Source of the DNA: Acidobacteriota bacterium
Lineage (GTDB): Bacteria; Acidobacteriota; Terriglobia; Terriglobales; Acidobacteriaceae
Assembly: GCA_023410055.1 (NCBI GenBank)
Contig: JAEYQK010000016.1
Span: 1 to 64,000, forward strand
Direction of reading: 5' to 3'
DNA: 64,000 nucleotides
Shown: piece after piece, positions 18,095 to 27,245 of the stretch
How positions within the stretch are numbered: the first letter of the stretch is position 1
Layout of the letters: each line of letters begins with the position of its first letter
Notes under the pieces: generated by a model
What the model was told of the DNA's origin: nothing
Seen by the model: only the letters and a program-made list of their open reading frames with translations
Database searches by the model: none
Translations under genes and position numbers: made by a program

Positions 18095-18171
18095 TGGTAG
18101 GCACGAGGAGACTCGAACTCCTGACCTCTACCGTGTCAAGGTAGCGCTCTAACCAACTGAGCTACGCGCCT
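18095..18171 (-). tRNA. tRNA-Val(GAC), CCA encoded
   Basis: The minus strand folds as a cloverleaf: acceptor AGGCGCG with CGTGCCT (one G-T pair), D arm GCTCAGTTGGTTAGAGC, anticodon arm CTACC-TTGACAC-GGTAG with anticodon GAC, and T arm with GTTCGAGTC. The encoded CCA is at 18095-18097. No integrase adjoins it. Confidence 0.96.
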
Positions 18172-18388
18172 ACTGTGTGATATGTGAGGTTCGTTGGAGA
18201 ACCTCTGACTTGAGCTATTGTACCTGTTTCGGCTGCGGGTTAGCAATCACACAAGCGGCATGTACGAAAGGTATTGTCGCGCAGCATGAAAAGCTTGCTA
18301 CACCCGGCTGAGTGAAGTATGTTTGGCCTGCTCGGCCCGGGATTGTGCTGGTGCCAGTTATCAGCAAATGCTCACGAAGGAGCTCGAT

Positions 18389-18727
18389 ATGGACGCAGTT
18401 TCGTCAGCCGCGAAGTCGTTGGATGAGACGTTCAAGCCGGGTGCGATCGTTCTGCTGGCCCTCAGCAATCCACGCGAAAAGTTCTGGGGCGTGCTGTTGC
18501 AGCTTTCGACGACGGGCGTCGGCGTTCGTGGCGTAGATCTGACATCGTTTGATGAAACGCTAAGGATGGTGCGTCACAAGGAGACGGTAGCTCCGGCAGA
18601 AGTTTTCTTTCCTCTGCACCGCCTCGAACGAATCGACATCGATGCACCCAGCTTTGGCGTGCCCTCACTGCGCGAACGATTTGAAATGGCCAGTGGGGAG
18701 AGCGTAGCGTCCTTTTTGCAGTTTTGA
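18389..18727 (+). CDS. Conserved-looking hypothetical protein (112 aa)
   Basis: The start at 18389 has GGAG 7 bp upstream; frames starting earlier have no ribosome site. The protein has an N-terminal helix and then a compact beta-rich core (AIVLLALSNPREKFWGVLLQL, VGVRGVDLTSFDETLRM). That core could be a small SH3- or Sm-like barrel, followed by a charged helical tail (SLRERFEMASGESVASFLQF). No family is recognised. It lies 93 bp before the phosphatidyltransferase gene on the same strand and may be co-transcribed. Confidence 0.7.
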   Translation: MDAVSSAAKSLDETFKPGAIVLLALSNPREKFWGVLLQLSTTGVGVRGVDLTSFDETLRMVRHKETVAPAEVFFPLHRLERIDIDAPSFGVPSLRERFEMASGESVASFLQF

Positions 18728-18820
18728 TTCTGAGCACTTCTGGGCTGAATGCCGCTCGCGGTAAACTGATTGAGAAGTCATCTCCAGTATTGAACACTCC
18801 CGACCAGGAGCAGATTTCGT

Positions 18821-19429
18821 TTGAGTTCTCAATTGCTTAGCGCACCGAACCAGATTACACTTCTGCGGCTGATCTTTGTGCCGTTCATTGTGATCATGCT
18901 CACGGACGGCAATTATGGATGGGCCCTGATTCTGTTCGTGGTTGCTGGAATCAGCGATGGCCTGGATGGCCTACTTGCGCGCAAGCTGAATCAACGCACG
19001 GTTCTTGGCCAGTATCTCGATCCCATTGCCGACAAGCTGCTGCTGAGCACGCTCTTTCTTGTGCTCTCGATCATGCACAAGATTCCGTGGAAATTTACGG
19101 TACTGGTGTTCAGTCGGGACTTCATCATTCTGATTACGTGTGCGGTACTGTTTGCAGCGACGACATACCGGGACTTTCGTCCGAGTATTTTTGGCAAACT
19201 TAATACGGCGTGCCAGGTGACAGGACTATTCTTTGTCCTGCTGAATTCGTATACGGCAGGGCCGGGATCAGAAATCTCGAGGCACGCGTGGATTCACGTG
19301 ACCATGCACTCGCTACTTTGGGCCACTTTTGGGCTGACTATCCTGTCGGGCGTGCATTACGTTCTGCTCACCGGATACAAAATGCGGGCGCGTGAAGCCG
19401 GGGCTTCTAACGGGGAAAACGCGGCATAG
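18821..19429 (+). CDS. pgsA: CDP-diacylglycerol--glycerol-3-phosphate 3-phosphatidyltransferase
   Basis: This membrane enzyme makes phosphatidylglycerol phosphate, the first committed step to phosphatidylglycerol. The 202-aa product carries the full CDP-alcohol phosphotransferase signature D-G-x2-A-R-x8-G-x3-D-x3-D (DGLLARKLNQRTVLGQYLD) and four to six hydrophobic segments. It starts with TTG at 18821; AGGAG lies 10 bp upstream and no in-frame ATG occurs before the conserved region. Its stop abuts the stop of the convergent cysS gene without spacer. Confidence 0.9.
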   Translation: MSSQLLSAPNQITLLRLIFVPFIVIMLTDGNYGWALILFVVAGISDGLDGLLARKLNQRTVLGQYLDPIADKLLLSTLFLVLSIMHKIPWKFTVLVFSRDFIILITCAVLFAATTYRDFRPSIFGKLNTACQVTGLFFVLLNSYTAGPGSEISRHAWIHVTMHSLLWATFGLTILSGVHYVLLTGYKMRAREAGASNGENAA

Positions 19430-20917
19430 CTACTTCCGCTTCCACCGCGCACCTTCCTTTGTGATCTCAACCACTATTCCGGCGGTATTCAGTTCATTGC
19501 GAATCTCGTCGGAGCGGGCGAAGTTGCGGGCCTTGCGTGCCGTCTGCATCTCTTCGATCAGCGCGTCGATCTTCGCGTCGCTCAACTCGGCAGCCTTAAC
19601 GCTCTCGATGAATTCCTTGGCTGCGCCTTCGAGTTTGCCCTCTGCTTTGGCCCATTCGTAAATACCGCGCATTTTCTCGGCATCATCGTCATTGAGGATG
19701 CCAAAGACTTCGTCGAACCTGTGCATGGCGTCAAGGATGAGTCGGATGTCCCCCTTCTTGACTTCTCCTGCATCGGCCGCGGCGTTGATGTCGCGCACCA
19801 TCTCGAAAATAGCGCCCTGGGCTTGGGCTGTGTTGAGATCGTCGTCGAGGCCAGCCTTCATGTCGTCGATGGCCCTTTGTGCGAGCGATTGAACCTTCTC
19901 GTTGGAACCTTCGTCGAACTTGCCGGTTTCGATGCGCAGCTTGAAATTGCGCAGGCGTTCGACTGCGTTCGCGGCAGTTTTCAATCCGTCGAAGGTGAAG
20001 TTCAATTGTTTGCGGAAGGGAACTGAGGTGAGCAGGTAACGGATGGAAGAAGGCTTGTGGCCTTTGAGCACGAGGTCACGCAGGGTGTAGAAGTTGCCAA
20101 GAGATTTCGACATCTTCTCGCCCTCGACCAGCAGGAAGCGCACGTGGAGCCAGTAGCGTGAGAACTGCTTTCCTGTCAGGGCTTCGGACTGGGCTATTTC
20201 GTTTTCGTGGTGTGGGAAAACGAGGTCTTCGCCGCCGGCGTGAATGTCGAGCGTGCTGCCTAGGTACTCGGTGGACATCACGGAGCATTCTATGTGCCAG
20301 CCGGGGCGGCCCGGGCCGATTTCGGTGTCCCACTTGGCCTCGCCTGGCTTAGGAGCTTTCCAGAGAGCGAAGTCGCGAGCGCTGTCCTTATCGTACTCGT
20401 CGACCTCGACACGGGCACCGTCCTGCATGCCAGCGAAATCTTTCTTGCTCAGTTTGCCGTACTCAGGGAATTTGGAGATGCGGAAGTAATAGGAGCCGTC
20501 GTCGGCTCGGTAGGCGAAGCCTTTCTGCGCCAGCTCTTCGATGAAGTGCGCCATCTCGTTTATATGTTCGGTGGCGCGGACGATCATTTCGGGACGCTGA
20601 ATGCCGAGTGTCTCGGAATCTTCGAGGAAGGCATTTTCGTATTTCTTCGTGTATTCCTGAACGGTGACACCGTCGCGAGCTGCGTTACGAATGATCTTGT
20701 CGTCCACGTCGGTGATGTTCATGACATGCTTGAGCTGATAGCCGCTCTGCTTCAGGAACCGGCGCAGCACGTCGACCAGTACGAACGTGCGGAAGTTGCC
20801 GATATGGCCGTAATCGTAGACAGTTGGGCCGCACGCGTACATGCGCACGGTGTTGTCTTCCAATGGCTTGAATTCCTCTACTTTTCCCGACAGTGTATTG
20901 AAGAAGCGAAAAGGCAT
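19430..20917 (-). CDS. cysS: Cysteinyl-tRNA synthetase
   Basis: Class I aminoacyl-tRNA synthetase charging tRNA-Cys in the cytoplasm. The start at 20917 (495 aa) is preceded by GAGAGAGAC and gives the usual N-terminus (MPFRFFNTLSGKVEEF). The motifs are CGPTVYDYGHIGN (zinc Cys plus HIGH), GGEDLVFPHHENEIAQSEA (zinc ligands) and EGEKMSKSLGNF (KMSKS). The C-terminal helical anticodon domain and tail (KEGARWKRK) are complete. A longer frame to 20968 would add 17 residues without support. Confidence 0.96.
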   Translation of the reverse strand: MPFRFFNTLSGKVEEFKPLEDNTVRMYACGPTVYDYGHIGNFRTFVLVDVLRRFLKQSGYQLKHVMNITDVDDKIIRNAARDGVTVQEYTKKYENAFLEDSETLGIQRPEMIVRATEHINEMAHFIEELAQKGFAYRADDGSYYFRISKFPEYGKLSKKDFAGMQDGARVEVDEYDKDSARDFALWKAPKPGEAKWDTEIGPGRPGWHIECSVMSTEYLGSTLDIHAGGEDLVFPHHENEIAQSEALTGKQFSRYWLHVRFLLVEGEKMSKSLGNFYTLRDLVLKGHKPSSIRYLLTSVPFRKQLNFTFDGLKTAANAVERLRNFKLRIETGKFDEGSNEKVQSLAQRAIDDMKAGLDDDLNTAQAQGAIFEMVRDINAAADAGEVKKGDIRLILDAMHRFDEVFGILNDDDAEKMRGIYEWAKAEGKLEGAAKEFIESVKAAELSDAKIDALIEEMQTARKARNFARSDEIRNELNTAGIVVEITKEGARWKRK

Positions 20918-21008
20918 GTCTCTCTCTATCGATCCGCGCATACACAGCGCGGGAATGCACGGCTCCAAAGTTCGATTGTAAATGGAATGAGGCGGAAAAC
21001 GGGAATTA

Positions 21009-21034
21009 CAAAACTGGGCGCCATGGAGGCGCCC
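21009..21034 (-). terminator. Rho-independent terminator of uxaC
   Basis: On the minus strand GGGCGCC pairs with GGCGCCC around TCCAT and is followed by AGTTTTG. It lies 25 bp past the uxaC stop. Confidence 0.8.
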
Positions 21035-21058
21035 GAGAGAAATCTGGATGATCGGAGG

Positions 21059-22498
21059 CTAGCGGCCGGCAGACTGCTTTCTCGTTTCCGGCATCTCGAA
21101 GCCAAAGTAGTTCTTTGCGTTGTTGAAGCAGATGTTGCGAATGACGCCGCCCACAAGTTCCTCGTCGGCGGGTAGTTCGCCGTTCTCCATGTCGGTTCCG
21201 AACAAATTGCACAGAACGCGGCGGAAGTACTCGTGGCGCGGGTACGACATAAACGAACGCGAGTCAGTCAACATGCCGACAAATCGCGAAAGAAGTCCGA
21301 GTGACGACAGCGCGTTCATTTGCCACTGCATGCCTTCTTTCTGATCCAGAAACCACCAGCCACTGCCAAGCTGGACTTTGCCGGCCACTTTCCCGTCCTG
21401 GAAGTTTCCAATCATTGTCGCGAAGGCGTAGTTGTCCGCAGGGTTGAGATTGTAGACGATCGTTCTCGGCAACATATCTTCACTATCGAGACGGTCGAGG
21501 AACATTGCCATCGCGTCCACTTGCGGCCAATCGGCAATCGAATCGAACCCGGTGTCGGGCCCAATTTGCTTCATCATGCGCGTGTTGTTGTTGCGCCGCG
21601 CGCCCACGTGCAACTGCATGACCCAGCCCTTCTGGTGGTTCAATTGTCCAAACAACAGCATCATGAAAGACGCAAACTTGGACTGCTCATCTGGTGTCGC
21701 GGCTTTGCCTGCTCGCGCCTTTTCGAAAATTCCAGCAGCTTCCTGCTCCGAGCAGAATGTCGAATAGCAGTAACTCAGGCCATGATCAGAGGTTCGGCAA
21801 CCATTTTCATGGAAGTACTGATGTCGCTGCGTGATGGCATCTACAAACTTCGGGAATGAGTTGATGTCGATGTTTGCTGCTATGCCGAGTTGGCTAACCC
21901 ACTCGTTGAAAGCGTCGGGAAGGTGGACATTCAGGGCTTTGTCCGGACGGAAGGCCGGAAGCATACTAGCGTGCGGCATCGGGTTCGCCGCGAGCTGCCT
22001 GTGATAGCGCAGATCATCGATTGGATCGTCCGTGGTACAGACGATCTTCACATTCATTCTTTTCAGAATGCCATGCGTCCGATATTCCTCGGTGGCGAGC
22101 AGTGAACTCGCCTTATCCCAGATCGCCTTGGCTGATTCTTGATTCAGGAGTTGCTCAATATCGAAATAGCGCTTCAACTCCAGGTGCGTCCAGTGATAAA
22201 GCGGGTTTCGGAGTGTCTGCGGAACCGTGGCTGACCAAGCCATGAATTTGTGAAGAGGATCAGCTTTGCCGGTGCAGTACTTTTCATCGACCCCGTTTGC
22301 GCGCATTGCGCGCCACTTGTAGTGATCACCTTCCAGCCATATCTCGGTCAAGTTCTTGAACTGACGATTCTCAGCAATGTCCTTCGGTGAAATGTGGCAG
22401 TGGTAATCGATGATGGGCTCAGGCGCGGCATATTTGTGGTAGAGCTTTCGCGCGGTATCTGTGCTAAGCAGGAAATCGTCATGAATAAATGGCTGCAT
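21059..22498 (-). CDS. uxaC: Glucuronate isomerase (uronate isomerase)
   Basis: Converts D-glucuronate to D-fructuronate or D-galacturonate to D-tagaturonate in hexuronate breakdown. The 479-aa length is that of the family. Conserved features include the metal-binding IIDYHCHISPKDIAENRQF near the N-terminus, CTTDDPIDDLRYH, AWSATVPQTLRNPLYHWTHLEL and GLLSRFVGMLTDSRSFMSYPRHEYFRR. The gene lies 71 bp downstream of a FadR-type regulator on the same strand, which suggests control by a hexuronate-responsive repressor. No uxaB/uxuA genes are in the window. Growth on plant or microbial uronic acids is implied. Confidence 0.95.
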   Translation of the reverse strand: MQPFIHDDFLLSTDTARKLYHKYAAPEPIIDYHCHISPKDIAENRQFKNLTEIWLEGDHYKWRAMRANGVDEKYCTGKADPLHKFMAWSATVPQTLRNPLYHWTHLELKRYFDIEQLLNQESAKAIWDKASSLLATEEYRTHGILKRMNVKIVCTTDDPIDDLRYHRQLAANPMPHASMLPAFRPDKALNVHLPDAFNEWVSQLGIAANIDINSFPKFVDAITQRHQYFHENGCRTSDHGLSYCYSTFCSEQEAAGIFEKARAGKAATPDEQSKFASFMMLLFGQLNHQKGWVMQLHVGARRNNNTRMMKQIGPDTGFDSIADWPQVDAMAMFLDRLDSEDMLPRTIVYNLNPADNYAFATMIGNFQDGKVAGKVQLGSGWWFLDQKEGMQWQMNALSSLGLLSRFVGMLTDSRSFMSYPRHEYFRRVLCNLFGTDMENGELPADEELVGGVIRNICFNNAKNYFGFEMPETRKQSAGR

Positions 22499-22569
22499 AT
22501 TCTTACTCTATCTCCAGGTTACAGATCATTGCAGCAGAGAGCCCGGCATCTCGAGATCTCGGAAAAAGC

Positions 22570-23346
22570 TCAAGGCACGACTTCTTGTTTTTGCGCATTG
22601 TGAGCACGCGTCAGGTGTTCACGCATAGTCTCGCGGGCTTTGTCGATCTTGTGCTCTCGAATGGCCTGATACGTCCGACGATGCCATTCGGCAGAATCCC
22701 TCAAGTTCTGCGCGCGCTGGACTGTCGTTCTGCGGGTATCGTACATAGCATTCACAATCATTTCCGTAAGTGCGGCGATGATGCGATTGTGTGAAGCCAT
22801 TGCTATGCCGCGGTGGAATTGCACGTCGCGAATCAGAAAATTCTCCGGATTATCGACGGAAGCGAAGTTCTCGGCTAGCTCTTCAGCGAGCATCGCAAGC
22901 TCATCGCTCGTGGCGCGTTCAGCAGCCAGGGCTGCTGCGGTTGTTTCAAGTGCCAACCGTGCTTCGAACATCTCCTCAGAAGTAAAGCCGCGCAGGGCTG
23001 CCATGAGACGAAGCGGCGATGAATCCAGTACTGGCGGGCCGTCGATGCCCACGACAAAGGTCCCAGAACCATGACGTGATTCGAGAACTCCCAAAGCAGA
23101 GAGCGAACGCAATCCTGCGCGCAAAGTGGGGCGGCTTACGTTCAGTATCTCAGCAAGTTCACGTTCGGCGGGCAATCGCTCCCCGGGCTTAAGTCTGCCC
23201 TGCTGTATCAGTTCACGGAGATGATTGAGAACCTGCTCCGAAGAACTTGCTTTTCGCGCAGGAGGGGAGCCCTTTTTGTTTTTGGAGATCTCGACGGGCA
23301 TCAAACTGCTCATGCTTACCACCGAATCCGGAGTTTTGTTCGGCAT
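22570..23346 (-). CDS. FadR-family (GntR/FCD) transcriptional regulator
   Basis: This 258-aa repressor has an N-terminal winged helix-turn-helix (QVLNHLRELIQQGRLKPGERLPAERELAEILNVSRPTLR, residues about 40-80, then SRHGSGTFV). It also has a C-terminal all-helical FCD ligand domain (EEMFEARLALETTAAALAAE ... DVQFHRGIAMASHNRIIAAL). FCD metal ligands D and H are visible (D-x3-H). Because it precedes uxaC by 71 bp in the same direction, a UxuR/ExuR-like role in uronate control is inferred. The first ~35 residues are a basic, low-complexity leader. Alternative starts at residues 12 and 16 exist. Confidence 0.88.
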   Translation of the reverse strand: MPNKTPDSVVSMSSLMPVEISKNKKGSPPARKASSSEQVLNHLRELIQQGRLKPGERLPAERELAEILNVSRPTLRAGLRSLSALGVLESRHGSGTFVVGIDGPPVLDSSPLRLMAALRGFTSEEMFEARLALETTAAALAAERATSDELAMLAEELAENFASVDNPENFLIRDVQFHRGIAMASHNRIIAALTEMIVNAMYDTRRTTVQRAQNLRDSAEWHRRTYQAIREHKIDKARETMREHLTRAHNAQKQEVVP

Positions 23347-23548
23347 ATGGGCCGAGGATACGAACGCAGGGTGGAGCGCAAGAACTGCTGTCTTGCCGGT
23401 TAATTATCCCGCAAACCGAGTGGTCTTACCACGACATTCGAAGCAGTTGCTGGCGCCTTTAGCGAGATGAAGTTGTGAGGACGTGCGGAATGACGCGGCA
23501 CATGGGCCCCCCCGTGCCCGAAATCCGTGCACCGCGGTTTGTGAGGCT

Positions 23549-24475
23549 TTAGTGGTTCTTTTCGGTGAGGTTTTCCAGACGGTGTGCTCGTGAAACCAGG
23601 AAATGCACTGCTGCCGCTGTGTCTTGGGTCGTGCCGGACTCGGAAATAACATCTTCGAGGGCGGCGATATTCTGCAGGCAGGAGTGCAGCAAACGCTTGC
23701 AGTCCAGTTCGTCCTTCTCGTGTTCCGCCTGAGCTTTCTTGAGCTTAGCAAGGAACTCGACAAGTGCCCCCGGCAAGGTCCCAAGAAAACTTATTCCCAT
23801 TCCGACACACGGCTCAGATCTGCGCACGCAGACACGCATCTCAGCGTTCTTGTTTTCCAGAATGAACCTGGCATTTGCAAGCGTGTTGGCCGGTAGAGGA
23901 GACCAACTCTTCACGTAGGCTCCAACATGACTGATGTTGATGCATTGACCGTAGATGATCGGAGCGTCCGGAGACTGCCTAAGTTCCAACGCCAAGGAAC
24001 AACCAAATCTGTAGGTCCGCCGCCTTTCGACTCCGGCAGATGAGCCATCGTCCTGCTGCGGGAATGTCCTGAACTGTACGCCCCAATGTTGCAGCAGATG
24101 ATCCCGGTACTTCATGTCGTGCTGAAGTATGTGAATATCTAGCCAGTCTTCGAGGTATTCCATCAATTCAAATACCAGACCAGGTTTTTGTGCCCTATGT
24201 TCCTGCAGGAACAATTGCACTTGCGATCTGATGAGTCCATGTTCTGAACGATGGTTGGGGAGGCCCGGGAACTGGTGCGCCATCATGAGAGACTCCTCAA
24301 CCGTGAAATGCAGGTCGCAGAACTTAACCAGATCGTTCAACACTGGCTCGATGTGGGACGCGGATTGCCCTGACCTCACCGCCTGACGAAGCCGTCGAAC
24401 AATAGCAAACAGCGATTGATGCTGCTGGTCAATCTCGGCTATGCCTATCGAGTAGCTATCATCCCAAACGCACAT
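23549..24475 (-). CDS. Bacteriohemerythrin-PilZ fusion protein
   Basis: Residues about 1-135 are a complete hemerythrin-like four-helix domain with the diiron ligand series (EIDQQHQSLF, HFTVEESLM, HRSEHGLI, DIHILQHDMKYRDHL). It would bind O2 or NO. Residues about 155-260 are a PilZ domain (VERRRTYRF and then CINISHVGAYV), the pattern R-x3-R...[ND]-x-S-x2-G that binds cyclic di-GMP. A C-terminal helix of ~45 residues follows. The protein is cytosolic. It lies just past norZ on the same strand but beyond a terminator. The fusion suggests oxygen or NO input linked to c-di-GMP-controlled behaviour such as EPS production; this is inference. Confidence 0.88.
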   Translation of the reverse strand: MCVWDDSYSIGIAEIDQQHQSLFAIVRRLRQAVRSGQSASHIEPVLNDLVKFCDLHFTVEESLMMAHQFPGLPNHRSEHGLIRSQVQLFLQEHRAQKPGLVFELMEYLEDWLDIHILQHDMKYRDHLLQHWGVQFRTFPQQDDGSSAGVERRRTYRFGCSLALELRQSPDAPIIYGQCINISHVGAYVKSWSPLPANTLANARFILENKNAEMRVCVRRSEPCVGMGISFLGTLPGALVEFLAKLKKAQAEHEKDELDCKRLLHSCLQNIAALEDVISESGTTQDTAAAVHFLVSRAHRLENLTEKNH

Positions 24476-24508
24476 TTCACTTTTCCCTTGAGGCCAGAGA
24501 GTAAACGG

Positions 24509-24553
24509 GCCGGACGCGAGTCCGGCACTCGCCGACCTGGAGGTCGGCGCTAC
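24509..24553. repeat. REP-like double palindrome
   Basis: Two adjacent hairpins, GCCGGAC-GCGA-GTCCGGC and GCCGACC-TGGA-GGTCGGC, end in GCTAC. They belong to the same family as copies at 39543, 51061 and 52532-52848 (core CCGGACTGGAGTCCGGCGCT). Located between norZ and the hemerythrin-PilZ gene. Confidence 0.75.
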
Positions 24554-24620
24554 ATTCGGCCGTCTACTCTCAAGAATCTTCGGCGAAATGCGAGCGGAAC
24601 TTTAGTTCCAATAAGTTCAT

Positions 24621-24657
24621 AAAAAAGAAGCGGCGCCCAGGAAGTCCTGAGCGCCGC
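24621..24657 (-). terminator. Rho-independent terminator of norZ
   Basis: On the minus strand GCGGCGC...CAGGA pairs with its complement (GCGGCGCTCAGGA / TCCTGGGCGCCGC, one bulge) and is followed by TTCTTTTTT. It begins 15 bp past the norZ stop. Confidence 0.9.
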
Positions 24658-24671
24658 ATAAGAATGCACCA

Positions 24672-26975
24672 CTAATCGCCTGTCTCGCTGCCGACGTATT
24701 CCTTCTGTACCTCCCATTGCCCCTCGGCAAGGTAACCCTGTTTGGCATAAGAGTGGCCAGTGACCAGTCCCAGAACAAACCAGCCAAGAACCAGCGCTCC
24801 GATTGCGAAAATCGTGTCGCCAATCATGCGTAACCAACGAAGCGTGTTCATTGTCGGCGTCTGCATAAACTCGGCGGAACGCGCATACCAAGTCCCGTAT
24901 TCAACCGATGCCCACGCCTGCAGCAATCCGACGGGTAGAACGCTGATCAGCACCATCGCGGCGAGTCCGATATTGATGCTCCAGAACGCGATTGCTACCG
25001 GCTTCTCGTTCCAGGCGCGTCCCGGGCGCAAGGCGCGCAGGCAGAACAGCATCAGGCCGAGACCAAGCATGCCGTAGACGCCGAACAACGCAGTGTGCCC
25101 ATGAACCGGAGTCGTATTCAGCCCTTGCATGTAGTAAAGAGCAACGGGCGGATTGATGAAGAACCCGAAGAGCCCTGCGCCCACGAAGTTCCAGAATGCC
25201 ACGGCGACGAAGAAGTAGATGGGCCACTTGTAGGCAGTCACCCACTTTGCGCGTTCGTTGCCGCGCGCCAGGCGAATGTTCTCCCAGGCCTCAAAGCCGA
25301 CCAGTACCAGCGGGACGACTTCGAGCGCGCTGAAGACCGCTCCAAGTGCGAGCACCGAGTTCGGCATTCCGGCAAAGTATAGGTGATGGAACGTGCCGAT
25401 GATGCCGCCCGACAGGAAGATCACGGTCGAGAACAGTACCGAGCCGGTCGCCGTCTTGATCGAAAGCAGCTTCAGTCGCGTGAACAGGAATGCGATTACC
25501 ACAGTCGCGAAGACTTCGAAGAAACCTTCCACCCAGAGGTGAACTACCCACCAGCGCCAGTATTCTGCCGTTACCAGGTTGCTGCGATGGCCGAACATCA
25601 ATCCAGCCGCATAGAACAGCGGAATCGCGATTGCCGATACGACAAACAACATCAATAGCGGGCGTGATTCGTCGCGCTTCTTCAACGCCGGGGATAGTCC
25701 GCGCCACATCAGCCACAGCCAGAAGCAGAGTCCACCGAAGAGCAGAATCGCCCAGAAGCGGCCAAGGTCGATGTATTCGTATCCCTGTGTTCCGAACCAC
25801 CACGACAGGTTGAGATTGCCCATCTTGTGTTGAATGCTGGCCCACTCGCCCGCAAGCGATCCAACAACTACAGCGACCAGAGCGACAAACAGCACATTGA
25901 CACCAAGGCGCTGGCCTTTCGGCTCACGATCGCTTACCGCCGGAGCAATATACAGTCCCGTCGCAAGCCATGAAGTCGCGATCCAGAAGATGCCGATCTG
26001 CAAGTGCCACGTACGCGTCACTGCATAAGGCAGCCACTTGGCGAGATTGATCCCGTAGAAGCCACTGCCCTCGACGCCGTAGTGCGCCGTTACTGCGCCC
26101 AGAAGCACCTGTACTACCCAGAGCGCAGCAACCACGAAGAAATACTTGACCGTGGCACGTTGCGAAGGCGTCGGCTTCAGTCCAAGCAAGGGATCGGTCT
26201 TCGGCATCGCCGTGACCGGTTCATCCCCCTTGCCATGGCGCGATGCAAACCACCAGACCATCCCGCCGACTCCGGCCAGCAGGAGCACAAAGCTGATCAC
26301 GCTCCATACCATCGCCCCGCCAGTCGGACGATTGCCCACCAACTCTTCGTGCGGCCAGTTCTGCGTGTAGGTGACGTCCTGGTCTGGACGATTTGTCGTT
26401 GCGGCCCAGGCAGTCCACCAGAAGAAGGCTGTCATCTGGTCGGCACGCGCACGATCCTGAACGGCATTTGCCTGAATGGCATACGCATCGCGACCGTTAT
26501 GAAAGACGTCGTAGTAGTACGCCGAGAGATTGCGGAAGGCATCGGCGCGCACTGGATCGAGGGTTATCGTTCCGGTCGAAGCATCGTAGGAGTTGCGACG
26601 CATCATCTCCTGAAGGCGAGCCTGTAATGCTGCTTTGCGCTCCCCGCCGAGTGCTTCGTAGTTCGCCGCCCCTTCGCCTTGTGCCCAGCGGTCCAGAATG
26701 TACATTGACTCACGGTGCAGGTAGTCTGCGGTCCAGTCGGGTGCAACATAAGCACCATGTCCCCAGACCGTGCCGATTTCCTGTCCGCCTATCGATTGCC
26801 AGACGTTCTGTCCAGTTTGAACAGTGTTGCCGTCAAACAGTACGTGCCCGTCAGCAACAACTCGTGATGGTATAGGAGGCGCGCTGTTGATCGCCTTGTA
26901 GCCGACTCCGCCCAACACGGCAAACGAGACGACAAGGACAAGGCCCAGAGCTATCCAGAGCTTTTTGAATTCCAT
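24672..26975 (-). CDS. norZ: Quinol-dependent nitric oxide reductase (qNor)
   Basis: This single-subunit membrane enzyme reduces two NO to N2O with electrons from quinol, for denitrification or NO detoxification. The 767-aa length and the N-terminal extension with the cytochrome-c-like periplasmic part (NVWQSIGGQEIGTVWGHGAY, DWTADYLHRE) identify qNor rather than NorB. About 14 transmembrane helices follow with the heme-copper-type histidines (WHLQIGIFWIATSW, RWWVVHLWVEGFFEVFATV, GTFHHLYFAG, PVHGHTALFGVYG). The start at 26975 has GGAGAG 7 bp upstream. No norC, norQD or nitrite reductase is nearby, so detoxification is more likely than full denitrification. Confidence 0.95.
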   Translation of the reverse strand: MEFKKLWIALGLVLVVSFAVLGGVGYKAINSAPPIPSRVVADGHVLFDGNTVQTGQNVWQSIGGQEIGTVWGHGAYVAPDWTADYLHRESMYILDRWAQGEGAANYEALGGERKAALQARLQEMMRRNSYDASTGTITLDPVRADAFRNLSAYYYDVFHNGRDAYAIQANAVQDRARADQMTAFFWWTAWAATTNRPDQDVTYTQNWPHEELVGNRPTGGAMVWSVISFVLLLAGVGGMVWWFASRHGKGDEPVTAMPKTDPLLGLKPTPSQRATVKYFFVVAALWVVQVLLGAVTAHYGVEGSGFYGINLAKWLPYAVTRTWHLQIGIFWIATSWLATGLYIAPAVSDREPKGQRLGVNVLFVALVAVVVGSLAGEWASIQHKMGNLNLSWWFGTQGYEYIDLGRFWAILLFGGLCFWLWLMWRGLSPALKKRDESRPLLMLFVVSAIAIPLFYAAGLMFGHRSNLVTAEYWRWWVVHLWVEGFFEVFATVVIAFLFTRLKLLSIKTATGSVLFSTVIFLSGGIIGTFHHLYFAGMPNSVLALGAVFSALEVVPLVLVGFEAWENIRLARGNERAKWVTAYKWPIYFFVAVAFWNFVGAGLFGFFINPPVALYYMQGLNTTPVHGHTALFGVYGMLGLGLMLFCLRALRPGRAWNEKPVAIAFWSINIGLAAMVLISVLPVGLLQAWASVEYGTWYARSAEFMQTPTMNTLRWLRMIGDTIFAIGALVLGWFVLGLVTGHSYAKQGYLAEGQWEVQKEYVGSETGD

Positions 26976-27166
26976 CTACTCTCTCCATCGGAACAAATAT
27001 AGGGATGATCACGGCCGTGAGTCGCGGAGCCGCTCTGACCAGAAACGAAGTTGAAATTTGCTCTTCATATCTGAGAAGCAGGTCACATCGCGATGGATGG
27101 ATTCGACCCTTCGCCAATGTAGAAGGAGAGAGTTCTGCCGCCGATGACTTTGGTCACAGGAGCACG

Positions 27167-27189
27167 AATCGGGCGATCTGGTGATTGGG
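27167..27189 (-). repeat. Short dispersed CCCGAT repeat, copy 1
   Basis: On the minus strand it reads CCCAATCACCAGATCGCCCG followed by ATT. The same motif of spaced CCCGAT/CCCAAT hexamers recurs at 35463, 36025 and 37048. Confidence 0.6.
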
Positions 27190-27245
27190 AATTTGTTGAT
27201 CGGATGAGCGGATGAACGGATGATCTGAGCGTAATTGTCGAGTTG

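Noticed and set aside
17491..18144. Plus-strand frame after the giant secreted protein
   Set aside because: It overlaps the 3' end of that gene in another frame and continues into antisense tRNA-Val.
20294..21175. Plus-strand frame across cysS and the end of uxaC
   Set aside because: It is antisense to two conserved genes and runs through the uxaC terminator.
27201..27224. Three tandem CGGATGAN 8-mers as a plasmid-type iteron or operator
   Set aside because: Only three short imperfect units; could arise by chance or slippage.
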